In this document: in pieces, positions 26,350 through 33,838 of the stretch
Layout: every line of letters starts with the position of its first letter
How positions within the stretch are numbered: the stretch's first letter is position 1
NCBI GenBank assembly: GCA_020073325.1
Contig: JAIQFJ010000015.1
Span: 1 to 33,838 of the forward strand
Source: Terriglobia bacterium
GTDB lineage: Bacteria > Acidobacteriota > Terriglobia > Bryobacterales > Bryobacteraceae
Reading direction: 5' to 3'
DNA length: 33,838 nucleotides
Translations under genes and position numbers: made by a program
Notes under the pieces: generated by a model
What the model was told of the DNA's origin: nothing
What the model saw: the letters and a program-made list of their open reading frames with translations, nothing else
Database searches by the model: none

Positions 26350-27906
26350 ATGCCTGCCGAAAACCCGGCCGAATTCTTGCGAGCGCTCCTCGACGCTTCA
26401 CCCCTGGCGATCATTGCCATTGATCAGACAGGGCAGGTGAAGCTGTGGAACAGGGAGGCCGAGCGCCTGTTCGGCTGGACCGAGGCGGAGGTTTTCCATC
26501 GGCCGCTGCCACTGGCCATCGAATTGCTGCCATACCCCCAGGAAATCATTCTCCAGACGAAGCACGGGTTGGGGATTGAAGTGGATGTGCGCGTGGCTGA
26601 CTGGCGCGATGCTCGGGGAAACGACCAAGGCAAATTGCTCTTTGCGGCGGACACCACTGCACGACAACGAATGCAGCAGGAGCTTGCCGATTTGACTGAA
26701 CAGGAGCAGGCGGCGCGCCGCGAGGCGCAAAGCGAACGCAGATTCCGGGAGTTGCTCGAAGCGGCGCCCGACGCGATCATTGAAGTCGACCGCGACGGCC
26801 GCATCATTCTTCTCAACCGCGTGACCGAAAAATTGTTCGGCTATCCGCGCGAGGAACTGATCGGCAAGTCGGTGGAGGTTCTGATCCCCGCCGATTTACG
26901 GCTTGCCCATTCGAAGCATCGCGGGCATTATTGGGATCATCCGCAAACCCGCGCCATGGGCAGCGGACTCGCCTTGGAAGGACAGCGCAAGGACGGGACC
27001 TGTTTTCCGGTGGAGATCAGCCTGAGTCCGGTCTATTCCGACGATTCGTTCCGCGTCACCGCGATCATTCGCGACATCACGGAGCGCAAGCAGGCCGAGG
27101 ATCGCATCCACGTGATCCAGGAACAGTACACGCGCGACCTGGCGTACAAGAATCGCGAGCTGGAAGAGCGCAACCGGCAGATCGAGCGCGCCAATCGCCT
27201 GAAGAGTGAATTTCTGGCGAGCATGAGCCATGAGCTGCGCACGCCGCTGCACACGATCATCGGGTTTTCCGAACTCCTGGGCGAAGAGCTGGAAGGTCCG
27301 CTGAACGAAAAGCAGCAGCGCTTTATCAATCACATCCATAAAGACTCGATGCACCTGCTCGAGCTGATCAACGATGTGCTGGATCTCAGCAAGATCGAGG
27401 CGGGTCGGCTGGAGCTGCGCCCGGAAGTGTTCGACACGGTTTCGGTGATCGAAGAAGCTTTGGCCTCCGTCCGACAAACCGGCGAAGTCAAGCGGCTGAC
27501 GATCGAGCGTGAGGTGCCGGAACTACCCACGGTTTATGCGGACCGGCTCCGCTTCAAGCAGATCCTGCTGAACCTGCTCAGCAACGCAGTGAAATTCACG
27601 CCGGAAGGCGGCTTGATTCGCGTCGAGGCCGTCATGGACGAGGCGCAGATCGCATTCAGCGTGATCGACACGGGAGTCGGTATCGCCTTCGAAGAGCAGA
27701 AGTCGGTGTTCGACAAGTTTTATCAGGTCGGTCATACGACCAAAGGCGTACGCGAAGGAACGGGGCTCGGTCTGGCGATCACCAAGAAGCTGGTGGAAGA
27801 GCACGGCGGGACCATTTACGTCGTGAGCGAGCCGGGCAAGGGAAGCCGCTTCACGTTCACCATTCCTGTTGAAGGGTCCACCAGCGGGGAGGCCGGGCAA
27901 TCATGA
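26350..27906 (+). CDS. PAS-domain sensor histidine kinase
   Basis: Two PAS segments (FLRALLDASPLAIIAIDQTGQVKLWNREAERLFGW; FRELLEAAPDAIIEVDRDGRIILLNRVTEKLFGY), H-box FLASMSHELRTPLHTIIGFSE, ATPase ILLNLLSNAVKFTPEGG, GTGLGLAITKKLVEEHGG. No transmembrane segment evident. Confidence 0.95.
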   Translation: MPAENPAEFLRALLDASPLAIIAIDQTGQVKLWNREAERLFGWTEAEVFHRPLPLAIELLPYPQEIILQTKHGLGIEVDVRVADWRDARGNDQGKLLFAADTTARQRMQQELADLTEQEQAARREAQSERRFRELLEAAPDAIIEVDRDGRIILLNRVTEKLFGYPREELIGKSVEVLIPADLRLAHSKHRGHYWDHPQTRAMGSGLALEGQRKDGTCFPVEISLSPVYSDDSFRVTAIIRDITERKQAEDRIHVIQEQYTRDLAYKNRELEERNRQIERANRLKSEFLASMSHELRTPLHTIIGFSELLGEELEGPLNEKQQRFINHIHKDSMHLLELINDVLDLSKIEAGRLELRPEVFDTVSVIEEALASVRQTGEVKRLTIEREVPELPTVYADRLRFKQILLNLLSNAVKFTPEGGLIRVEAVMDEAQIAFSVIDTGVGIAFEEQKSVFDKFYQVGHTTKGVREGTGLGLAITKKLVEEHGGTIYVVSEPGKGSRFTFTIPVEGSTSGEAGQS

Positions 27907-28265
27907 AAACGGTTCTGGTTGCGGACGATAAAGCCACCGGCCGCGAGCTGGTGCGCACGGTTCTCGAAAAATCGGGATATACGGTCATTGAAGCGAGCGA
28001 CGGGCTGGAAGCGGTCCGCTTCGCGCGCGAGCGGAATCCCGATCTGATTATCCTCGATCTGCACATGCCGGGCCTGGACGGCTTCGGCGTGATTCAGCAA
28101 CTGCGCAGCGAGGCCCAATTTGCCAAGACTCCGATCATGGCGTTGACTGCAAGCGCGATGCAAGGCGACCGCGAACGTGCACTCTCCATCGGATTCACTG
28201 GTTACATCACCAAGCCAATCCGCCTGGGCGCACTGCGCGGAGAAGTGGAGCGTTTGCTCGCATGA
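27903..28265 (+). CDS. single-domain response regulator (DivK-like)
   Basis: TVLVADDKATGRELVRTVLEKSGYTVIEASDGLEA...IILDLHMPGLDGFGVI...ALTASAM...YITKPI; ATGA overlap with kinase. Confidence 0.95.
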   Translation: MKTVLVADDKATGRELVRTVLEKSGYTVIEASDGLEAVRFARERNPDLIILDLHMPGLDGFGVIQQLRSEAQFAKTPIMALTASAMQGDRERALSIGFTGYITKPIRLGALRGEVERLLA

Positions 28266-29650
28266 ATCCTCCTAAAGCTGCAATTTCGCTTTTAATTATT
28301 GACGATCACCCGGGGAGCCTGGAAATGCTGGCGACGGCGCTGGCTCAACAGGGTGTGGAAATTCTCACCGCCTCCGATCCTGAGACCGGGCTCGACATCA
28401 TCCACAATCGCCATCCTCATATCGTCCTCACCGATCTGGTGATGCCGCGCATGAGCGGCCTGGAAGTGCTGGAGCGGACCGTCGAATTCGATCCCTCGAT
28501 CGAAGTGATCCTGATGACGGCGCACTATTCGACGGAATCGGCCGTCGAAGCGATCAAGAAAGGCGCGTCGGATTATCTGAACAAGCCCGTCTCGATCACG
28601 GCTCTGCGCGAACGGATCGGCCGGTTAGTGGACGACGTCCGCAAGCGCCAGCGCACCATGCAGCTTGAAGACGAGATGCTGGCGACGGCGGAATTCGAAG
28701 GAATCGTCGGCCACAGCCCGCTGATGTGGGACCTTTTTTCGAAGGTTCGCCGCGTGGCGCCGCATTATCGCGCGATTCTGATCACCGGCCAGACCGGAAC
28801 CGGCAAGGACCTGATCGCGCGCGCGCTGCATGCGCTGAGTCCGGCCAATTCCGGACGCTATGTGGTGCTGAATTGTTCGGCGGTCGTCGAGACGCTGTTT
28901 GAAAGCGAGCTGTTCGGCCACGTCAAAGGATCGTTCACGGGAGCAACCACCGACAAAGCCGGTTTGTTCGAACACGCCCACGGCGGGACGCTGTTCCTGG
29001 ACGAAATCGGCGACATGCCGCTGGCGACGCAGGCCAAGCTGCTGCGCGTTCTGCAGAACCAGGAAGTGCAGCGCGTGGGATCGCTGACGGCGAAAAAAGT
29101 CGACGTGCGCGTGATCGCCGCGACGAATCACGATCTGCGGCAGGCGATCGTCGAAAAACGTTTTCGCGAGGATTTGTACTATCGGCTTTCGATGGTGGAG
29201 ATCCACGTCCCGAGCCTGGCGGAGCGCAAAGAAGATCTGCCGCTGCTCGAGCGCCACTTCATCACGCGCTTTGCGACGCAGTACGGCAAACAGATCCGCG
29301 GCCTGACGCATCGCGCGCAGATTCTGCTGTCGCTGCACGCATGGCCGGGCAATGTCCGCGAACTGGAAAACGTAATCGGCCACGCCTGCATGATGACGAT
29401 GGGCGAAATGATCGACGTTCCGGATCTGCCCGCGTATCTGCACTCGAAAGGCGAGTCGGCGGAAGCGGCCGCGGCTTCGGCTCCCAATTCGGCTCCGGTG
29501 GAACCGGGCGTCGGCACGCTGGAGGAGCAGGAACGCCTGCTGATTATCCGCGCTTTGGAAGCGGCCGGGGGAAACCAGTCGCAGGCGGCTCGGCTATTGC
29601 GCATCGGCCGCGATGCGCTGCGCTACAAGCTGAAGAAACACAACTTATAG
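28262..29650 (+). CDS. sigma-54-dependent (NtrC-type) response regulator
   Basis: REC ([24 protein letters not shown]), AAA+ [35 protein letters not shown]-terminal Fis-type [29 protein letters not shown] overlap with upstream REC gene. Confidence 0.95.
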   Translation: MNPPKAAISLLIIDDHPGSLEMLATALAQQGVEILTASDPETGLDIIHNRHPHIVLTDLVMPRMSGLEVLERTVEFDPSIEVILMTAHYSTESAVEAIKKGASDYLNKPVSITALRERIGRLVDDVRKRQRTMQLEDEMLATAEFEGIVGHSPLMWDLFSKVRRVAPHYRAILITGQTGTGKDLIARALHALSPANSGRYVVLNCSAVVETLFESELFGHVKGSFTGATTDKAGLFEHAHGGTLFLDEIGDMPLATQAKLLRVLQNQEVQRVGSLTAKKVDVRVIAATNHDLRQAIVEKRFREDLYYRLSMVEIHVPSLAERKEDLPLLERHFITRFATQYGKQIRGLTHRAQILLSLHAWPGNVRELENVIGHACMMTMGEMIDVPDLPAYLHSKGESAEAAAASAPNSAPVEPGVGTLEEQERLLIIRALEAAGGNQSQAARLLRIGRDALRYKLKKHNL

Positions 29651-29755
29651 CCGGCGGCCATTCCGACCTAATCTTTTTTCCAGGCTGAATCCGCCCGAAT
29701 TTCCGGTGCATCTCGAACTGTGGACCTCCATCATGGGTTCAGAGGTTCTTTTCGA

Positions 29756-30634
29756 ATGCCCAACAGTTTGATTCAGCTCTCCGATGAAGTGGCCGCGATT
29801 GTGGAAAGCGCGGGGAAATCCGTGGTCGCCATTTACGGCGGCGGACGCATTCCTTCGAGCGGCGTGCATTGGAAGCCCGGATTCATCGTCACGGCCGAGC
29901 ACTCGCTGCGCCGCGATGAAGACTTGAAAATCGGCCTGCCCGACGGAAAAATCGTCGCCGCGGAACTCGCCGGACGCGACCCCGGCAGCGATCTGGCGCT
30001 GCTCAAGTTCGACGCGGGCGATGTGCCGGTGATCGTGACAACGAACGCCGCGCCGCGCACGGGCGACCTGATCGTCGCCGTGGGACGCCATCGCGAAATC
30101 GGCACGTGCGCCGCGCTCGGAATCGTCAGCGTGCTTGGCCCCGGCTGGAACACGTGGCGAGGAGGTCGCGTCGACCAGTTCATTCGGCTCGACGTGGCGC
30201 TTTATCCCGGATCGTCCGGCGCGGCGATCGTCAATTCGAGCGGCGAGGCGCTCGGCGTCGCGACGTCTGTCCTGTCGCGCATCGCTCCGGTTGCGGTTCC
30301 GCGTGTGACCGTCGATCGTGTCGCGACTGAGCTGGCCAAGCGCGGACGTGTCGCCCGCGGCTATCTCGGCGTCGGCCTGCAGCCGGTGCCGCTGCCGGAA
30401 GAACTCGGGTCGGCGGGGATGATCGTGCTGAGCGTGGAGAAGAAGAGTCCCGCGGCGAATGCCGGGCTTGTGGTCGGCGACATTCTGGTCGCCATCGACG
30501 GGCGTCCGGTGAAGGACACCGCCGACGTGCAGGCGTTCCTGTTCGGCGATTCCATCGGCAAGACGTTCAGCACAACCATCGTGCGCGGGGGCCAGCGCAC
30601 GGAGCTCGCCGGACTGACGATCGGAGAAAAATAA
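29756..30634 (+). CDS. trypsin-like S1C (DegP/HtrA-type) protease with PDZ, no signal peptide
   Basis: IVTAEHSL, DPGSDLALLKFD, RLDVALYPGSSGAAIVNSSGEALGVAT; PDZ RGYLGVGLQPVPL...VEKKSPAANAGLVVGDILVAIDGRPV. Confidence 0.88.
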   Translation: MPNSLIQLSDEVAAIVESAGKSVVAIYGGGRIPSSGVHWKPGFIVTAEHSLRRDEDLKIGLPDGKIVAAELAGRDPGSDLALLKFDAGDVPVIVTTNAAPRTGDLIVAVGRHREIGTCAALGIVSVLGPGWNTWRGGRVDQFIRLDVALYPGSSGAAIVNSSGEALGVATSVLSRIAPVAVPRVTVDRVATELAKRGRVARGYLGVGLQPVPLPEELGSAGMIVLSVEKKSPAANAGLVVGDILVAIDGRPVKDTADVQAFLFGDSIGKTFSTTIVRGGQRTELAGLTIGEK

Positions 30635-31380
30635 TGTTCGGCGTCGTCGCGGAAAATTTGCGGCGGTCCACCGTGCACGTGCGCGGCGGCGGATCGGGGG
30701 TTCTGTGGCGACCCGATCTGATCGTCACCAATGCGCATGTCGCGCGGCACGACCGGTACGTGGTCGATCTTTGGGACGGGCGAAAGCTCGATGCTGCGGT
30801 GGTCAAGCGCGACGCGCGGCGCGATCTTGCGTTGCTCGAAATGGCAATGACGGACGCGCCGCCCGCCCGCGTGGGCGATTCGAGCGCGCTGCGGCCGGGA
30901 CAGATCGTGGTCGCGGTGGGCAATCCGCTGGGATTCATCGGCGCGCTGTCGACCGGCGTGGTTCACGCGCAAAACCGGCGCTGGATTCAGGCCGATATTC
31001 GCCTGGCGCCGGGAAACTCGGGCGGTCCGCTGGCCGACGCCGAAGGACGCGTGGTCGGCATCAACACGATGATCGCGGGCGGGCTGGCCTATGCGATTCC
31101 GGTCTCGGCAGTGGCCGCGTTTGTCGAACAGGAGCCGCGCGCGGCGCTCGGCGTAGTGCTGCAGCCGGTGCGCGAAGGACTGCTGATTCTCGAAGTGGAG
31201 CCGAACAGCCCCGCGGCTCATGCATCGCTGCTGCAAGGGGATCTGCTCGTCGGCTTCGATTCTCCCGACGCTCTGCAAGACGCGATCGATTCGTGCGAGG
31301 TCCTGATGCTGCGCTTTCTTCGCGGCGGCCGGCGGCAAGTCCGCGAAGTCGCCGTGCGATTGAGGGCGCAAGCCGCGTGA
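30634..31380 (+). CDS. trypsin-like S1C protease with PDZ-like C-terminus, no signal peptide
   Basis: LIVTNAHVARHDRYVV, RRDLALLEM, IQADIRLAPGNSGGPLADAEGRVVGINTM; start overlaps preceding stop. Confidence 0.9.
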   Translation: MFGVVAENLRRSTVHVRGGGSGVLWRPDLIVTNAHVARHDRYVVDLWDGRKLDAAVVKRDARRDLALLEMAMTDAPPARVGDSSALRPGQIVVAVGNPLGFIGALSTGVVHAQNRRWIQADIRLAPGNSGGPLADAEGRVVGINTMIAGGLAYAIPVSAVAAFVEQEPRAALGVVLQPVREGLLILEVEPNSPAAHASLLQGDLLVGFDSPDALQDAIDSCEVLMLRFLRGGRRQVREVAVRLRAQAA

Positions 31381-31958
31381 CACGCGTCGGAGTGGTGACG
31401 ACGTCGGCGTTGCTGCGCGCGGGCCTGGAGTCCGTCGTCGAGCTGACCGGCTCAGCCGAAACGCTTCAAGAGGCCGCCGAGCTGAGCGCTGACGTGATCG
31501 TGGTCGATTGGGATCACGAGCAGGCCCAGGAGCTGATCGAGTTCGCCTCCGATGCTCCTCCGCTGATCGTTCTGGCCGTCGATCCGCAGCCGCCGTGGCT
31601 CGGGGAGGGGTTGCGCGCAGGAATTCGCGGCGTTCTGCCGCGCGATGCGTCGACGGCGGAAATCGCTGCCGCGATCGATGCGGCCGCTGCAGGATTGGTC
31701 GTGCTGCATCCCGACGCGGTCGACAATGCGGCGGTTCGGACAAGGGCCGTGGCGCAGGGCGAGGCGTTGAGTCCGCGCGAAATCGAGGTGCTGCGACTGG
31801 TCGCCGAAGGATCGAGTAACAAAGAGATCGCCTGGAAACTCAGCATCTCCGAGCATACGGTGAAATTTCATCTGAACTCGATCCTGTCGAAAATGCACGC
31901 GGGGAGTCGGACGGAGGCGGTGATGCTCGGGTTGAGGCAAGGCTTGATTCCGCTGTAG
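31377..31958 (+). CDS. LuxR/NarL-family response regulator with degenerate receiver
   Basis: GTG start: VTRVGVVTTSALLRAGLESVVELTGS...VIVVDWDHEQ...RGVLPRDASTAEI; HTH LSPREIEVLRLVAEGSSNKEIAWKLSISEHTVKFHLNSILSKM. Confidence 0.9.
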   Translation: MTRVGVVTTSALLRAGLESVVELTGSAETLQEAAELSADVIVVDWDHEQAQELIEFASDAPPLIVLAVDPQPPWLGEGLRAGIRGVLPRDASTAEIAAAIDAAAAGLVVLHPDAVDNAAVRTRAVAQGEALSPREIEVLRLVAEGSSNKEIAWKLSISEHTVKFHLNSILSKMHAGSRTEAVMLGLRQGLIPL

Positions 31959-31964
31959 TAACCT

Positions 31965-32076
31965 GTGGGGCCGGTCGCCAGACCGGCAAGCCGGTTGTGA
32001 AACCGGCTGGTCTTTGATTTTTCAGTCGATTGCGTACTTGACTGGAAAAGAAAGCCGGTCTTGCGACCGGCCCCAC
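31965..32076. repeat. Long multi-branched palindrome between convergent genes (possible bidirectional terminator/repeat element)
   Basis: Outer arms GTGGGGCCGGTCGCCAGACCGGC / GCCGGTCTTGCGACCGGCCCCAC (22 of 23 match) enclosing AGCCGGT-TGTGAA-ACCGGCT and TTTTTCAGTC...GACTGGAAAA hairpins. Confidence 0.8.
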
Positions 32077-32092
32077 GATGTTTTTCAAGGGA

Positions 32093-33811
32093 CTAGGCTG
32101 ACACTGCGGCGATGATTGATTTTGCGGAGATGCCGTAGTGTTCCAGCAGCTCTTCGGGCTTGCCGCTATGCGGAATATCACGCACCGCGAGCCGCTGGAC
32201 AGGGCCGCCGACGGCCAGACTCACGGCGTCGCCGATCCCGCCGTGGACATAGTGATCCTCAACCGTGATCACGCGGCCTCCGCACTCGCGCGCGCATTCG
32301 CGCAACGTGTCGACATCGATCGGCTGAACACTGAACAGATCGACGACGGTGAAGTTCTTGAGTTGATCCCACGCCTTCAAAGCTTCGAACAGCGTCACGC
32401 CGGCCGCGACCACGCAGGCACGATCGCCGCGGCGCAGCACCTTCGCCTTGCCGAGCTCGAATCGCTCCGTCGAAGGATAAATCACCGGAGTCTTCGGACG
32501 GCTGGTGCGAATATATACGGGTCCATGGATCGCCGACGCGAGTTCCACGGCGCGCCACGCGCTCACCGCGTCCGATGGATAGAACACCGCGAAATCCGGC
32601 TGCGCCGTGGTCATCGCAAGATCTTCCAGACCCATCTGTGACGGCCCATCCTCGCCGATCGAAATTCCGGCGTGCGTCCCGACCAGCTTGATGTTCGATC
32701 CGCTGATCGCCGCCATGCGCATGAAGTCGTAGGCGCGCGTGAAAAAACACGCGAAGGTGGCCGCGAACGGAATTTTCTGCGCCGCCGCCAGCCCCATCGC
32801 CGCGCCCACCATGTTCTGCTCGGCGATAAACATTTCGAAAAACCGCTCCGGTGCGACCTTTTCGAACTCTTCCGTGTACGTGGAGTTCTTCACGTCGCCG
32901 TCGAGCGTCACGACTAACGGATTCGCTTTGCCGAGCGCGGCAAGGGCCATTGCGAATGCCTTGCGCGTCGCCTCCGGCTGCGACTCCGGCGACCATGGTG
33001 GATCGCCGACGGCCGTCGGACGCGCGGATTGCGCAGGATTTCCCGTGGGAAGCTGCGGTGTCCACGTCGCGCCGTTCTGGCCGAGCTGCTTTTCCAGTGC
33101 CGCGATCACTTTGTCGGCCTTCGCTTTGTCGAGAGCCTGTCCGTGAAATCCGTTGTGATCCGCCTCGCCCGGAATTCCGTGGCCCTTGATCGTTCGCGCC
33201 AGCACCACCGTAGGGCGATGCGGCGTTTCCGCGGCGCGATGATAGGCGTCGAGCAGCGCATCGACATCGTGACCATCCACCACGATCGCGTTCCAGCCGA
33301 AGGCCTCGAAGCGGCGGCGATACGCTTCCATGTCGTGGCCCTCCATCGTCTCGCCGCTCTGGCCCAGCCGGTTGACATCGATCGTCGCGCAAAGATTGTC
33401 GAGCTTTTGATAGGCCGCCGAGTGCGCCGCTTCCCAGACCGATCCTTCGGCCGATTCGCCGTCGCCCATCAGCACGTAAATCCGTCGCTGCGATTTGTCG
33501 AGCCGGGCCGCGAGCGCCATTCCCACTCCGACGGAAAGTCCCTGGCCGAGCGATCCGGTCGCCACTGGAACAAACGGCAGCCGCGGCGTCGGGTGACCTT
33601 CCAGATTCGACCCGAGCGTCCGCAGCTTCAGCAATTCGTCGCGCGGAAACAAACCGGCCTCGGCCCAGGCCGCGTAGAGAATCGGCGCTGCGTGACCTTT
33701 CGACAGAATGAAGACGTCGTTACGCGGATCGCGCGGATTTTTCGGATCGTAACGCATCACCGAAAAAAACAGCGTGGAAATGATTTCTGCCGCCGAGGTC
33801 GAACTAGTTGG
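32093..33811 (-). CDS. tkt: transketolase, N-terminus disrupted at window end
   Basis: Frame is open upstream of the 33760 ATG and reads PTSSTSAAEIISTLFFSVMRYDPKNPRDPRNDVFILSKGHAAPILYAAW...; C-terminal half GEDGPSQMGLEDLAM...YIRTSRPKTPVIYP. Expected first ~45-50 residues absent. Confidence 0.92.
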   Translation of the reverse strand, partial: PTSSTSAAEIISTLFFSVMRYDPKNPRDPRNDVFILSKGHAAPILYAAWAEAGLFPRDELLKLRTLGSNLEGHPTPRLPFVPVATGSLGQGLSVGVGMALAARLDKSQRRIYVLMGDGESAEGSVWEAAHSAAYQKLDNLCATIDVNRLGQSGETMEGHDMEAYRRRFEAFGWNAIVVDGHDVDALLDAYHRAAETPHRPTVVLARTIKGHGIPGEADHNGFHGQALDKAKADKVIAALEKQLGQNGATWTPQLPTGNPAQSARPTAVGDPPWSPESQPEATRKAFAMALAALGKANPLVVTLDGDVKNSTYTEEFEKVAPERFFEMFIAEQNMVGAAMGLAAAQKIPFAATFACFFTRAYDFMRMAAISGSNIKLVGTHAGISIGEDGPSQMGLEDLAMTTAQPDFAVFYPSDAVSAWRAVELASAIHGPVYIRTSRPKTPVIYPSTERFELGKAKVLRRGDRACVVAAGVTLFEALKAWDQLKNFTVVDLFSVQPIDVDTLRECARECGGRVITVEDHYVHGGIGDAVSLAVGGPVQRLAVRDIPHSGKPEELLEHYGISAKSIIAAVSA

Positions 33812-33838
33812 GTTGAGGGTTGTTTAGGGTTTGTTTGT

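Noticed and set aside
29651-29755. Possible sigma-54 promoter between the NtrC-type gene and the first protease
   Set aside because: Read for TGGC-N~8-TGC pattern; no convincing match found in this 105-nt gap.
30361-31743. 460 aa minus-strand ORF across the second protease and LuxR gene
   Set aside because: Arg/Pro-rich shadow ORF; two well-supported plus-strand genes cover it.
12865-33811. Pentose-phosphate gene cluster (xfp, rpiB, tkt)
   Set aside because: The three genes are far apart, on different strands and separated by unrelated genes; co-location in one window is not evidence of a functional cluster.

Overview
High-GC bacterial window whose gene content (ADOP-type permease, TIGR03437 relic, secreted M20 amidohydrolase, cytochrome c / Cu-monooxygenase-like protein) suggests Acidobacteriota, Solibacter/Bryobacter-like. 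This assignment is inferred from gene content, not searched. Both ends look like contig or fragment ends: an M20 peptidase is cut at base 1, and a transketolase runs into a low-complexity A/C-rich tail at base 33838. Contents: lipid A genes (fabZ-lpxA-lpxI), a DUF433/DUF5615 toxin-antitoxin-like pair, lepA, ribH-nusB-RNA methyltransferase, RidA/DUF5946, a NYN/OST-HTH protein, a B12-binding protein, an M20 amidohydrolase, GNAT, phosphoketolase, patatin, a Gfo/Idh/MocA oxidoreductase, a SAM methyltransferase, a secreted redox pair, an ADOP permease, rpiB, a six-gene signalling/protease block (hybrid-less PAS histidine kinase, REC, NtrC-type regulator, two cytosolic-looking S1C proteases, LuxR regulator with degenerate receiver) and a transketolase. 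The main non-coding signal is a set of palindromic elements (at least three sequence families) placed at gene 3' ends, sometimes overlapping stop codons. There are also three decayed loci: an IS1-like remnant beside a TIGR03437 tail, a frameshifted AlbA_2 gene and a frameshifted small hypothetical gene. No tRNA, rRNA or CRISPR array was seen. All family calls are from reading the translations; no database search was run.
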